Below, one piece after another: positions 1 to 7,640 of a stretch of DNA of 64,000 nucleotides. The stretch is taken from the NCBI GenBank assembly GCA_937974195.1, contig CALJIC010000130.1, forward strand, positions 1-64,000, in the 5' to 3' direction. Position 1 is the first letter of the stretch; each line of letters opens with the position of its first letter. A program made the position numbers and the translations under genes. Below the pieces are notes generated by a model. That model did no database searches. It had not been told where the DNA came from and was given only the letters and a program-made list of their open reading frames with translations. The stretch comes from an uncultured Roseiflexaceae bacterium. Lineage in GTDB: Bacteria; Chloroflexota; Chloroflexia; Chloroflexales; Roseiflexaceae.

Positions 1-2
1 CG

Positions 3-590
3 ACCTCAGCGACCGACGACGGCATGATGGACGAGGCCACGCCCGAGCCGACCTCGACATCGGGAACGGGCCAGGGCATGGACGAGCCCGCGTCCACCGG
101 GATGAGCGCGGGCATGGACGGCGGCACGATGGGCGAGCAGCCGGCGTGGCAGAGCGTGGCGCTGACCGACGCGCGCAGCGGCGCATCCTTCACGCTGGGC
201 GACTTCGCGGGGCGCACGGTGTTCGTGGAGCCAATGGCGACGTGGTGCAGCAAGTGCCGCGAGCAGATGCACATCATCCGCGACGTGCGGGCGCAGCTCG
301 ACCCGGACGAGGTCGTCTTCATCGGGCTGAGCGTCGAGACGAACATCTCGGCGGCGGAGCTGGCGCGCTACGTGGACGAGCAGGGCTTCGACTGGATGTT
401 CGCGGTGATGTCGCCCGAGCTGCTGCAGGAGCTGGCCGGCGTCTTCGGCCGCACGATCGCGAACCCGCCCTCCACGCCGCACTTCGTGATCCGGCCGGAC
501 GGCAGCGTGTCGGAGCTGACGACGGGGATCAAGCCGGCTGAGGCGCTGCTCGCCGAGTTGGGCGCGGCGCGGGAGGGCACGATGCCGTGA
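3..590 (+). CDS. Thioredoxin-like (TlpA/redoxin) protein, 5' end outside window
   Basis: This is a redoxin of the TlpA/AhpC-TSA type, probably a thiol-disulfide exchange protein outside the membrane. The reading frame is open to the left edge, so the start lies before the window; ATG codons at 24 and 27 are only internal candidates. The first part seen is rich in Met, Gly, Thr, Ser and Pro and looks like the linker that follows a lipobox in exported lipoproteins. The redox motif is W-C-S-K-C in a thioredoxin fold, followed by a strand, a segment predicting a cis-proline loop (NPPSTPHFVI) and the last helix. Its stop overlaps the start of the CcdA-like gene, so the two are translationally coupled. 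This fits reduction of the redoxin by the membrane partner. The partner is inferred from position only. Confidence 0.82.
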   Translation, partial: TSATDDGMMDEATPEPTSTSGTGQGMDEPASTGMSAGMDGGTMGEQPAWQSVALTDARSGASFTLGDFAGRTVFVEPMATWCSKCREQMHIIRDVRAQLDPDEVVFIGLSVETNISAAELARYVDEQGFDWMFAVMSPELLQELAGVFGRTIANPPSTPHFVIRPDGSVSELTTGIKPAEALLAELGAAREGTMP

Positions 591-1279
591 GCCAATACCT
601 GGAGGCGTTCGTCCTCGGAAACGGCGCGATCCTCGGCAACATCTGCATGCTGCCGCTCTACCCCGGCCTGGTAGCCTTCCTCGCCGGGCAGATCCCCAGC
701 GCACAGCGGCTCGTCGCCCCCCCCGCGCCGGCGGTGGCGCTGCGGGTCGGGTGGCTGGGGGCGCTCGTGCTGGCCGGCATCCTGAGCATGATGCTGCTGG
801 TCGGGCTGGCGGTGTACGCGCTGCGGCAGTCGTTCGGCGCCGTCCTGCCGGTGCTGCTCCCGGCGATCTACCTGGCGGTGATCGCGCTCGGCGCGCTGAT
901 GCTGGCGGGCCGCAACCCCTTCGCCGGGCTGCGCGCGGCGAGCACGCCGGCGCTGCGCGACCCGCGGGCGGCGGCCTTCGTGTACGGGCTGCTGCTCGGC
1001 CCGATGACGCTGCCCTGCACCGGCCCGCTGATCGTCAGCGCCTTTGTGCTCGGCGCCGGGAGCAGCGCCGCGCTCGCCGAGGGGCTGCTGTACTTCCTGT
1101 GCTTCGGCCTCGGCTTCGGCTGGCCGCTGGTGCTGCTGCCGCTCATCGCGCAGCCGGCGCAGCGCCGCTTCACCGGCTGGCTGGCGCGGAACCACGTGGC
1201 GCTCAGCCGCCTCTCGGGCGTCCTGCTGGTCGCCATCGGCGGCTTCGGGCTGTGGGCCGAGGTGCTGCCGAACCTCTGA
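587..1279 (+). CDS. CcdA-like cytochrome c biogenesis / thiol-disulfide transmembrane transporter
   Basis: This 230-residue polytopic membrane protein has about six hydrophobic segments. The two CcdA hallmark cysteines are visible: one in the first segment (NICMLPLYPG) and one in the middle of the protein (TLPCTGPL), each next to prolines. The family carries electrons from cytoplasmic thioredoxin across the membrane to extracytoplasmic redoxins, for cytochrome c maturation or disulfide reduction. The start is a GTG at 587 that overlaps the previous stop (GTGA), a typical coupling overlap. The upstream neighbour is a CSKC redoxin, the expected electron acceptor. The length is normal for the short CcdA form. 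Confidence in the family is high; the exact acceptor is inferred. Confidence 0.88.
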   Translation: MSQYLEAFVLGNGAILGNICMLPLYPGLVAFLAGQIPSAQRLVAPPAPAVALRVGWLGALVLAGILSMMLLVGLAVYALRQSFGAVLPVLLPAIYLAVIALGALMLAGRNPFAGLRAASTPALRDPRAAAFVYGLLLGPMTLPCTGPLIVSAFVLGAGSSAALAEGLLYFLCFGLGFGWPLVLLPLIAQPAQRRFTGWLARNHVALSRLSGVLLVAIGGFGLWAEVLPNL

Positions 1280-1301
1280 GGCGCCCATCGCGCTCACTCG
1301 A

Positions 1302-1310
1302 TGGTACAAT
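1302..1310 (+). promoter_or_regulatory. Extended -10 promoter candidate for the PIG-L gene
   Basis: TGGTACAAT matches an extended -10 element (TG-n-TACAAT). It lies about 95 bases before the deacetylase start, in an intergenic stretch after the CcdA stop. No convincing -35 hexamer is found 16-18 bases upstream, so the call rests on the extended -10 alone. Confidence 0.35.
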
Positions 1311-1403
1311 ACTGGCCTGCGCTGGAAGAGTGCGTACGCCGCCTCGGCGGGGCGAAGCTCCTGCCCCGCCGCGCGTGGCGTGACGATAGCCAGAGGACCA
1401 TCG

Positions 1404-2168
1404 ATGAGCGACCTTCCCACGGCCCCGCGCGTCGCGCTGGCGGTCATGGCCCACCCCGACGACATCGAGTTCATGGCCGGCGGGCTGATCAGCCGCTGGG
1501 CGCGCGCGGGCACCGAGCTGCACTACTGCCTCCTGACGGACGGCAACGCTGGCAGCCGCGACCCGCAGCTCACCCCCGAGCGGCTGGCGATGATGCGCCG
1601 CGAGGAGCAGCAGGCGGCCGGGGCGATCTTCGGCGTCGCGGGGTACACCTTCCTCGGGTACCACGACGGGCGCCTCGCCGACACGTTCGAGCTGCGCCTG
1701 CAGATCGCGCGCGTCATCCGGCGCGTGCGCCCCGACGCGGTGGTCACCTCGGACCCGCAGTTCTTCTACAGCCCGTGGTATCTCAACCACCCGGACCACC
1801 GCGCGGCCGGGGCCGCCACGACGGCGGCGATCATGCCGCTGGCGAACACGCGCCTGGCGGCGCCCGAGCTGCTCGCCGAGGGGCTCGAGCCGCACGACGT
1901 GACCGACGTCTACCTGGCGGCTGCGGCGCGCCCGACGCTCTACGTGCCGATCGAGGCGCACGACTTCGAGCGCAAGATCGCGGCGATGGGCGCCCACAAG
2001 AGCCAGATCGGCGGCTGGGAGTTCGAGAAGCTGCTGCGGCAGTTCGCGGAGGACGTCGGGCGTGAGGCGCGCGCGGCGGGGGTGGCGGCCGATCTGGCCG
2101 AGGCCTACGTGTACGTCAACCTGCGCCCGCCGATCCGGGAAGAGGGGCAGGGCGCCGCTTCAGCCTAG
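1404..2168 (+). CDS. PIG-L/LmbE family deacetylase
   Basis: This 254-residue protein belongs to the PIG-L (LmbE-like) zinc N-deacetylase family, which removes acetyl groups from N-acetylglucosamine-containing glycolipids or low-molecular-weight thiol precursors. The N-terminal A-H-P-D-D motif (residues 15-19) supplies zinc ligands and the catalytic Asp. A second His-containing motif, N-H-P-D-H-R, follows the central part. The ATG at 1404 was chosen because it starts 'MSDLPTAPRVALAVMAHPDD', giving the usual short N-terminal strand before the motif. The frame stays open further upstream, but that sequence does not resemble the family. The substrate cannot be read from sequence; mycothiol/bacillithiol-type and glycan substrates are both possible. 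It converges on holA, with overlapping stops. Confidence 0.85.
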   Translation: MSDLPTAPRVALAVMAHPDDIEFMAGGLISRWARAGTELHYCLLTDGNAGSRDPQLTPERLAMMRREEQQAAGAIFGVAGYTFLGYHDGRLADTFELRLQIARVIRRVRPDAVVTSDPQFFYSPWYLNHPDHRAAGAATTAAIMPLANTRLAAPELLAEGLEPHDVTDVYLAAAARPTLYVPIEAHDFERKIAAMGAHKSQIGGWEFEKLLRQFAEDVGREARAAGVAADLAEAYVYVNLRPPIREEGQGAASA

Positions 2169-3112
2169 GCGCACAGCTCGGCGACGAGCAGCTCCAGGCC
2201 GGCCGCAGCCTCGAAGCGGCCGGTCTTGGTGGCCTGGTCCAGCTCGAGCACCCGGTCGTGCAGGCGCAGGAGGTCGGCGTCCGAGAAGCCGCGCGCCTGC
2301 TCGAGCGCCTTGCGCACGACGAACGGCTTCTGCCCCAGGCGGGCGGCGATCTCCTCCGGGCGCAGCCGCTGCGCCGCCAGCTCCTTGACCCCCAGCAGCA
2401 CCCGCACCTGGCGCGCCACCATGAAGAGAATGTAGGTCGCCGCCTGGCCCTCGTCCAGCAGCCGGCGCAGGCTGGCGAGCGCCGGGCCGCGGCGGCGGGC
2501 GCTCACCTCATCGATGAAGGCGAACAGATTCTGCTCCTGGTCGTCGGCCACCATCAGCTCGACGTCGTGCGCGGTGATGCGGCCGCCCGCGCCGACGTAG
2601 CTCGCCAGCTTGGACAGCTCGTTGACCAGCGCGCGGCCCTCGTTGCCGGCGAACGTGACCAGGCGCTGCGCGGCGGCGGGCTCGATCGTCACCCCGAGCA
2701 TCCGGGCGCGCTCGGCCACCCAGCGCAGCAGCTCGGCGCCCTGCTTGGGCTGGAACTCGTGCAGCTCGCCGGCCTTCTTGAGGTAGGTGAACACCGCGCT
2801 GCGCTTGTCGAAGTCCTCGCTCTCGACGAACACCAGGTCGCAGGTCGGCGGCACGCGCTCGAGGTAGGCGCGCAGCTCGTCGCGGTCCTTGCCGGCGCGC
2901 TGGTGCTTCAGCAGGTCGTGCACCACCACCACGCGCCGATCGGCGAGGAACGGGATCGCCTCGCAGGCGGCGGCGAGCGCATCCAGCTTCAGGCGCCGGC
3001 CGTCAAGCACGGTGATATTGAGGTCCGCGAGGTCGGGCGGGACCTGGGCCTTGATCCGGGCGAGCTCCTCGGTGCGCGCGAACTCGTCGGGGCCGTAGAG
3101 CAGGTAGAGCAT
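2165..3112 (-). CDS. holA: DNA polymerase III subunit delta
   Basis: This 315-residue protein matches HolA, the delta subunit of the clamp loader that opens the beta clamp onto primed DNA. The start 'MLYLLYGPDEFARTEELARIK' is typical: delta opens with a strand, then a G-x-D-E/F-x-x-x-E pattern replacing the P-loop. The body carries family landmarks: a 'VVVVHDLLK' strand, the 'FTYLKKAGE' helix, 'LVNELSKLASYVG' and 'DVELMV' before the lid domain, and the C-terminal collar helices. ATG 3112 was preferred over an in-frame start at 3331 because the added 73 residues are unrelated to delta. The stop TAG shares the palindrome CTAG (2165-2168) with the stop of the converging deacetylase gene. Confidence 0.93.
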   Translation of the reverse strand: MLYLLYGPDEFARTEELARIKAQVPPDLADLNITVLDGRRLKLDALAAACEAIPFLADRRVVVVHDLLKHQRAGKDRDELRAYLERVPPTCDLVFVESEDFDKRSAVFTYLKKAGELHEFQPKQGAELLRWVAERARMLGVTIEPAAAQRLVTFAGNEGRALVNELSKLASYVGAGGRITAHDVELMVADDQEQNLFAFIDEVSARRRGPALASLRRLLDEGQAATYILFMVARQVRVLLGVKELAAQRLRPEEIAARLGQKPFVVRKALEQARGFSDADLLRLHDRVLELDQATKTGRFEAAAGLELLVAELCA

Positions 3113-3156
3113 GGCTGCACTCTGAGGCGAAGGCCCCCGCCGCTGGCGTGAACGGC

Positions 3157-3253
3157 CTTGTTTCGAACCTGCAATCGCAGGTGGGTGCCCGCCCGCGGGC
3201 TTCTGTGGCACGCCACATATCCCGACATGGAGCAAGGCTCCCTTCGAAACAAG
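3157..3253. repeat. Spaced 11-bp inverted repeat upstream of holA
   Basis: CTTGTTTCGAA (3157-3167) and its exact reverse complement TTCGAAACAAG (3243-3253) flank 75 bases in the gap between holA and the alcohol dehydrogenase gene. A third partial copy (CTCGAAACAA) follows at about 3260. The GTTCGAA core resembles a tRNA T-arm, but the flanking stem does not pair, so no tRNA is called. It may be a regulator binding pair for holA or part of a dispersed repeat. Confidence 0.4.
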
Positions 3254-3335
3254 TGTTGGCTCGAAACAACGTACCGCCCACAACCGCAGCAGGGGCACCT
3301 GAATCATAGCACTACGCGGCGACTCTGGCAAATCG

Positions 3336-4346
3336 CTAGCGGAGCAGCACGCCCTTGTGGACCCTCGACGGGCGCGCGGCGAGGTCGGCGAAGACCGCCG
3401 GGGCCTCCCACATGCCGAAGGCGGTCGCCAGGCGCGGGTAGGTGATCGCGCCCGAGGCCAGCAGCGCCAGCGCCTCGGGGAAGCAGCCGGCCGAGGCGCG
3501 CGAGCCGAGCACGGTCAGCTCCTTGCGGGTGAAGTCCAGGCCGGGGAAGGTCACGCCGACCCCCTGCGGGACCAGGCCGACGATCACGACCCGCCCGCCG
3601 GCCGCCACCAGATCGACGGTCTGCTCCATGGCCCGGGGGTTGCCAGTGGCCTCGATCACGACCGGCGCGCCCTCGCCGCCCGTCCGGGCGAGGATCGCCG
3701 GGAGCAGCTCCGGGCCGGCCGGCAGCGCCTCGGCGCCCAGCTGCGCGGCGGTGTCGAGGCGCTCCGGCAGCAGGTCGGCGGCGGTGACCTGCGCGCCGCG
3801 CGCCCGCAGCACCTCGATCAGCGCCAGGCCGATCGGCCCGCAGCCGAGGACGAGCACGTGCTCCCCGGCGGCGACCTGCCCGCGGCGGCAGGCCTGCAGC
3901 GCGACCGCCAGCGGCTCGGCGAACGAGGCGTCGAGCGCCGAGAGGCCGGGCGGCGCCGGGTGGACGTGGGTGGCCGGCGCGACGACGTATTCGGCGTAGC
4001 CGCCCGGCCGGTGGACGCCGATGATCTGCAGGTTGGCGCAGCAGTTCGGCTTGCCGACGCGGCACGGGTAGCACCCGCCGCAGCCGAGGAACGGCTCGAC
4101 CGCCACCAGCGTGCCGGGCTCAGGGGCGCCGACGCCCGCGCCGAGCGCGGCGACCACGCCGGCGATCTCGTGGCCGCACACCTGGGGGTAGACCGCATAC
4201 GGGTTCTTGCCCAGGTAGATGTACATATCGCCGGCGCAGATGCCGGCAGCGCGCACCTCGACCAGCACCTCGCCGGGGCCGGGCCGGGGTGTGGCCCACT
4301 CGCCGACGCGCATCGCGCCGGGCGCATCCATGATTGCCGCGCGCAC
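3336..4346 (-). CDS. Zinc-dependent alcohol dehydrogenase (MDR family)
   Basis: This 336-residue medium-chain dehydrogenase of the sorbitol/threonine dehydrogenase type oxidises a secondary alcohol or polyol with NAD(P). The catalytic-zinc region is visible (GICAGDM, then GHEIAG). The structural-zinc lobe has four cysteines (GCGGCYPCRVGKPNCC). The Rossmann loop is VLGCGPIGLA. The GTG at 4346 is chosen: it has AGGAG (4353-4357) six bases upstream and gives the usual 'M-R-A-A-I' opening strand. An ATG at 4331 would cut that strand. It is divergent from the RraA-family gene, and each gene has its own good promoter in the shared gap, so joint control is plausible. The substrate is unknown; a sugar alcohol or aldonate is likely by family. 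Confidence 0.85.
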   Translation of the reverse strand: MRAAIMDAPGAMRVGEWATPRPGPGEVLVEVRAAGICAGDMYIYLGKNPYAVYPQVCGHEIAGVVAALGAGVGAPEPGTLVAVEPFLGCGGCYPCRVGKPNCCANLQIIGVHRPGGYAEYVVAPATHVHPAPPGLSALDASFAEPLAVALQACRRGQVAAGEHVLVLGCGPIGLALIEVLRARGAQVTAADLLPERLDTAAQLGAEALPAGPELLPAILARTGGEGAPVVIEATGNPRAMEQTVDLVAAGGRVVIVGLVPQGVGVTFPGLDFTRKELTVLGSRASAGCFPEALALLASGAITYPRLATAFGMWEAPAVFADLAARPSRVHKGVLLR

Positions 4347-4379
4347 AGCTCGCTCCTGTGGTGACCGCTGTCTCATTGG

Positions 4380-4408
4380 ACTGTACGCGTGTGCAGCGAG
4401 GCTGTCAA
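4380..4408 (-). promoter_or_regulatory. Sigma-70-type promoter for the alcohol dehydrogenase gene
   Basis: On the minus strand, a perfect TTGACA (-35, 4408-4403) is followed after 17 bases by TACAGT (-10, 4385-4380). The predicted start would fall near 4373, about 27 bases before the GTG start. Both hexamers and the spacing fit the consensus well. Confidence 0.65.
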
Positions 4409-4499
4409 GCGCCGCTGCCGCGCATCCCTGGTGGGAAGGTTCGCCTCCCCAGAAGCGCCATTCACTACACTCCCCGGAAGGGCGACGCAGCCGGCCACT

Positions 4500-4528
4500 T
4501 TGCACGCCGGGGGCGGATCGAGTATAGT
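4500..4528 (+). promoter_or_regulatory. Sigma-70-type promoter for the RraA-family gene
   Basis: TTGCAC (4500-4505), 17 bases, then TATAGT (4523-4528). The transcript would start near 4535, with the ribosome binding site AAGGAG at 4567-4572 and the ATG at 4578. Hexamers and spacing are close to consensus. Confidence 0.6.
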
Positions 4529-4577
4529 CCGAACTACCCGCGAAGGAGGACGCCCTACGACAGCGCAAGGAGCGACC

Positions 4578-5315
4578 ATGATCGAGACACCGGACATCCA
4601 GCGCCCGCCGAAGGAACTGATCGAGGGCCTCAGGAACATCGGCAGCGCGACCGCCAGCGGCGAGCTGAGCCGCCTCGGGATCCGCGACCCGCACATCCGG
4701 GGTGTTGTGCCGTGGACGCGCGGCGCGTCGGTCGTCGGGCCCGCGCTCACGCTGCAGTTCATGCCGAAGCGCGAGGACCTGTACAGCGTGGACGAGTACG
4801 CCGACCCGGAGAAGCAGCTCCACCGCCACGTCCTGTACCACACGCAGCCGGGCGACGTCGTGGTGGTGGACGCGCGCGGCGACATGGGCAGCGGCGTGTT
4901 CGGCGAGATGATGCTGACCTACTTCAAGGGGCGGGGCGGCGCCGGCGTGGTGATCGACGGCTGCATCCGCGACTACACCCACGTCCAGCACCTCGGCCTG
5001 CCGCTGTGGCTCAAGGGCGTGACGCCCAACTACCACACCCAGACCAACATCTTCCCCTTCGCCGTTAACGTGCCGATCGCCTGCAACAACGTCCTCGTGA
5101 TGCCGGGCGACATCATCGTGGCCGACGACGACGGCGTGGTGGTGGTGCCGATCAAGCTGGCCCCCGAGCTGCTGAAGAAGGCCAGCGAGCACCGCGACTG
5201 GGAGGAGTTCTCGCGCATGCGGCTCGCCGAGGGCGGCGACCTGCGCAAGTACTACCCGCTCAACGAGGAGGCGCGCGCGGAGTACGAGGCCTGGCGCAAG
5301 GCCCAGGGGAAGTAG
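4578..5315 (+). CDS. RraA-family protein (HMG/CHA-type aldolase or oxaloacetate decarboxylase-like)
   Basis: This 245-residue protein belongs to the RraA/DUF family once annotated as demethylmenaquinone methyltransferase. Many members are class II pyruvate aldolases or oxaloacetate decarboxylases. Visible landmarks are the N-terminal 'SATASGELSRLGI', the central 'GDVVVVDARGDMGSGVFGEMM', and 'GVVIDGCIRDYTHV', which contains the conserved Arg and Asp used for substrate and metal binding. The late strand 'PGDIIVADDDGVVVVP' is diagnostic. The start ATG has AAGGAG five bases upstream. It is divergent from a zinc dehydrogenase, suggesting a small sugar-acid route (oxidation, then retro-aldol cleavage). 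RNase E regulation is unlikely here. Confidence 0.82.
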   Translation: MIETPDIQRPPKELIEGLRNIGSATASGELSRLGIRDPHIRGVVPWTRGASVVGPALTLQFMPKREDLYSVDEYADPEKQLHRHVLYHTQPGDVVVVDARGDMGSGVFGEMMLTYFKGRGGAGVVIDGCIRDYTHVQHLGLPLWLKGVTPNYHTQTNIFPFAVNVPIACNNVLVMPGDIIVADDDGVVVVPIKLAPELLKKASEHRDWEEFSRMRLAEGGDLRKYYPLNEEARAEYEAWRKAQGK

Positions 5316-5339
5316 CGCCTCCCCCGCCTCTCTCTCCTT

Positions 5340-5378
5340 CCGCCGCTCTGCGCTTGCCTCGCAGGCGTGGAGCGGCGG
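5340..5378 (+). terminator. Hairpin terminator candidate after the RraA-family gene
   Basis: CCGCCGCTC (5340-5348) pairs perfectly with GAGCGGCGG (5370-5378), and a smaller GCCT/AGGC hairpin sits in the loop. It starts 25 bases after the stop codon. There is no T-tract, so it may be a terminator of the G+C-rich type or an mRNA-stabilising stem. Confidence 0.45.
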
Positions 5379-5488
5379 AGGATCTCGGAGGGCTTGCAGA
5401 TCTCCGAACTTCCCGGCGGAACGCAACCCGTAGGGGCGGCAGATCTCCACACCACTGTAGCCACAGGATATCAACGGAAGTCACAGCT

Positions 5489-6130
5489 ATGCATGCTCCA
5501 AGATGGGTTGCTTTGGCCGGTGTCGCTGCGATCATCGGCGGGATCACGGCGATCGTGCTAACCATGCCGTTCGCCATTGCCTACCACACAGCATACCCAG
5601 GATTTGATGTGCCCCCCTACTGGATAAGTGCGGCCGGCGCCGCGCTGAGACCTGTCATCTCCTTCGCGGCGCCCAGCGTCGTCTACGATGTGTACGGCAG
5701 GGTGTTCGACCTGGTGTACCTGCTCTTCTTGCCTGCTACGTTCGCGCTGCACCGTTTGCACAGGGGCGCCACAAGCACAATAGAGCGAGCCGGCTTCGTC
5801 ACGCTCGCTGTCGGGCTGCTCGTCACGTTTGTCGGCGTTGCTGGCGACTACTGGGCCGATGGCGCGCTCTTCGTCATGTCCGTCTTGGGGCTGTTGACGA
5901 TCGGTGTCGGCGCTGTTGTGTACGGCGTTGCGATGCTGCAGCGCGCTGTGCTGCCAGGGTGGCTCGGCTGGCTGCTCATCGGCTGTTTGCCGGGCGCCTT
6001 CATTGTCACCTGGATCATTGGGCACATTCCAAGCGGCCCAACCGTTCCGTTCGCCGCCTTCTTCCTCGCACTGGGGTATGTACTCGTCTTCAGACGAGAT
6101 ACGCTACCCACGGATGAGCCCGCGCTGTAA
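5489..6130 (+). CDS. Polytopic membrane protein of unknown function
   Basis: This 213-residue protein has about six hydrophobic segments: residues 7-30, a central pair around 'VFDLVYLLFLPATFAL', then helices near 'AGFVTLAVGLLVTFVGVAG', 'FVMSVLGLLTIGVGAVVYGVAM', 'WLGWLLIGCLPGAFIVTWIIG' and 'FAAFFLALGYVLVF'. It resembles the broad DUF4386-like group of small integral membrane proteins, but no catalytic motif is visible and I assign no role. ATG 5489 is the first start giving a short hydrophilic N-terminus; an ATG at 5493 is out of frame. Base composition is less G+C-rich than neighbouring genes, hinting at more recent acquisition. It ends nine bases before the metallophosphoesterase start and may be co-transcribed. 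Confidence 0.72.
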   Translation: MHAPRWVALAGVAAIIGGITAIVLTMPFAIAYHTAYPGFDVPPYWISAAGAALRPVISFAAPSVVYDVYGRVFDLVYLLFLPATFALHRLHRGATSTIERAGFVTLAVGLLVTFVGVAGDYWADGALFVMSVLGLLTIGVGAVVYGVAMLQRAVLPGWLGWLLIGCLPGAFIVTWIIGHIPSGPTVPFAAFFLALGYVLVFRRDTLPTDEPAL

Positions 6131-6139
6131 CCGCCGCTC

Positions 6140-7063
6140 ATGGACCGACGTCTCTTCCACGCGCTACGTATCTCCAGTGAGGCGGCTCTGAGCGTCCTCT
6201 ACGGCCAAGGCTGGCCCGCGCGCCTCGCCCGCCGGCTCGGCGTCCACCCCGATCCGGTGCCGCTACGCGTGAAGCTCACCCTCCCGGCGCCGCACCCCTG
6301 CCCGCCGCTGCGGGTGGCGTTCGCCTCCGACTTCCACGCCGGGCCGACGACCCACCCCGACGTGATCCGCGCCGCGTGCCGGACGCTGCTGGAGGCGCAG
6401 CCGGACCTGATCCTGCTCGGCGGCGACTTCGTCTCGCTCCACGAGCGCGCCGTCGGCGATCTGCTCACAGAGCTCTCGCGCCTCGAAGCCCGCCTCGGGA
6501 AGTTTGCGGTGCTGGGCAACCACGACTACTGGGTGGATCACCGCCGCCTCGCCAGCCAGCTGGCCGCCGCCGGGTACACTCTGCTGACCAACCGCAACGT
6601 CCGGCTGCGGCCGCCCGCCCACCACGTGTGGGTCTGTGGGCTCGACGACTCTGATGAGGGGGTGCCGGACGCTGATGCCGCCTTCGCTGGCGCGGACGGC
6701 GTGCGCCTGGTTGTGATGCACTCGCCGGATGGGCTGGCCGCGATCGGCAACCGCGCGTTCGACCTGGCGCTGTGCGGCCACACCCACGGCGGCCAGATCT
6801 GCCTGCCAGGCGGGCGCGTGGTCCACGTCCCGCCCGGCATGTACACCCGGCGCTACGCCGCCGGGCACTTCCCGGTCGGCCCAAATGGCGCAGGGGCGCT
6901 CATCGTCAGCCGCGGAGTCGGGTGCAGCGGCGTCCCCGTGCGCGCGAGCGCCGCGCCGGACGTGGTGGTCTGCGACATCCACTGGCGCCAGGTCGAGACC
7001 TCCTCACACGGAAGGCAGACTCAGGCCGGCGAGGAGGCGGAGCTTCCTCAGCTGAGCGGCTGA
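6140..7063 (+). CDS. Calcineurin-like metallophosphoesterase (YkuE/YkoQ type)
   Basis: This 307-residue metallophosphoesterase carries the full dimetal motif set: D-x-H at residues 64-66 (SDFHAG), GGDFV with Asp about residue 96, GNHDY at 126-130, a late His (VVMHSPD) and GHTHGGQ at 213-219. The relatives act on membrane-associated phosphoesters, for example lipid A-like or UDP-sugar-linked substrates. The roughly 55 residues before the first motif are basic and mildly hydrophobic, but no clear signal peptide or transmembrane helix is seen. The ATG at 6140 follows the preceding stop by nine bases. The substrate is unknown. Confidence 0.88.
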   Translation: MDRRLFHALRISSEAALSVLYGQGWPARLARRLGVHPDPVPLRVKLTLPAPHPCPPLRVAFASDFHAGPTTHPDVIRAACRTLLEAQPDLILLGGDFVSLHERAVGDLLTELSRLEARLGKFAVLGNHDYWVDHRRLASQLAAAGYTLLTNRNVRLRPPAHHVWVCGLDDSDEGVPDADAAFAGADGVRLVVMHSPDGLAAIGNRAFDLALCGHTHGGQICLPGGRVVHVPPGMYTRRYAAGHFPVGPNGAGALIVSRGVGCSGVPVRASAAPDVVVCDIHWRQVETSSHGRQTQAGEEAELPQLSG

Positions 7064-7094
7064 CGGCCCGGCGACGCTCGGCGACCCACCAGCG

Positions 7095-7640
7095 CTACGG
7101 GTCCGGCCGGTCATCGCGAGCGAGGTAGGCCGGCAGCATCTGGCGCGCCGGGTGCGCGCATGGCTCCAGCAGCACCCGGCGCGCCTCGGCGTAGTTCTCC
7201 GCGCCGAACTTCGCGGTGTAGATCGCCTCCCAGGCACGCTCGCTGGCAGCCCGTCGCAGCGCGCGCTGCCAGGCCGCACCGGTGATCTTGTGCAGCTGGG
7301 TGTGCAGCCCGTGCTGGCGCAGCACCGCCCACTCGCCCCGGTCGAGCCAGAAGCTGTTGCAGTGGCCGCACTGGTCGAGCACCACGTCCAGGTCGAGCGC
7401 GACGCGGTAGCGGAGCTGCAGGTGCCCGCAGTGCGGGCAGAGCTTGGCGCGCGCCACGTCGGCGGCGTCCATCTCCTCCGCGGCCTCGTCCTGAGCGGGG
7501 GCCTGGCTCGACCGGCGCCCGGCCCCCGCTCAGGACGAGGCGATCGAGGCGCCGCCACAGCCAGCGCATGTTCTGGCGGCGAGCCCGACCTCAAGCTGGA
7601 TGGGGTGGAGGGATGCGGTGCGGCAGACAGGGCAGTGCAT
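7095..7640 (-). pseudogene. Paired TFIIB-type zinc-ribbon protein interrupted by an in-frame TGA
   Basis: Read from ATG 7640 (GAGG seven bases upstream), the frame gives MHCPVCRT...CAGCGG, a first C-P-x-C / C-x-x-C ribbon. It then hits TGA at 7532-7530 (codon 37). The same frame continues without a shift into '...ARAKLCPHCGHLQLRYRV...LDQCGHCNSFWLDRGEW', a second ribbon, and a C-terminal helical part to 7095. Proteins of this zf-TFIIB type normally carry both ribbons in one chain, so the two halves look like one gene split by the stop. A shorter protein from ATG 7472 (125 residues, second ribbon only) could still be made. The TGA lies in the right arm of a perfect 21-bp inverted repeat (7483-7541). 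It could be a true nonsense mutation, an in-frame insertion of a hairpin element, or programmed recoding; the data do not decide. Confidence 0.7.
7483..7541. repeat. Perfect 21-bp inverted repeat inside the zinc-ribbon gene
   Basis: Left arm 7483-7503 (GCCTCGTCCTGAGCGG, then GGGCC) pairs without mismatch with right arm 7521-7541, leaving a 17-base loop. The arm contains TGA on one strand and TCA on the other, and this creates the in-frame stop of the surrounding gene. It is unusually long and perfect for a coding region. Confidence 0.85.

Noticed and set aside
3145..3180. GGTTCGAA core on the minus strand resembling a tRNA T-arm
   Set aside because: The flanking bases do not form the 5-bp T-stem, and no acceptor or anticodon arm is found at the right distance.
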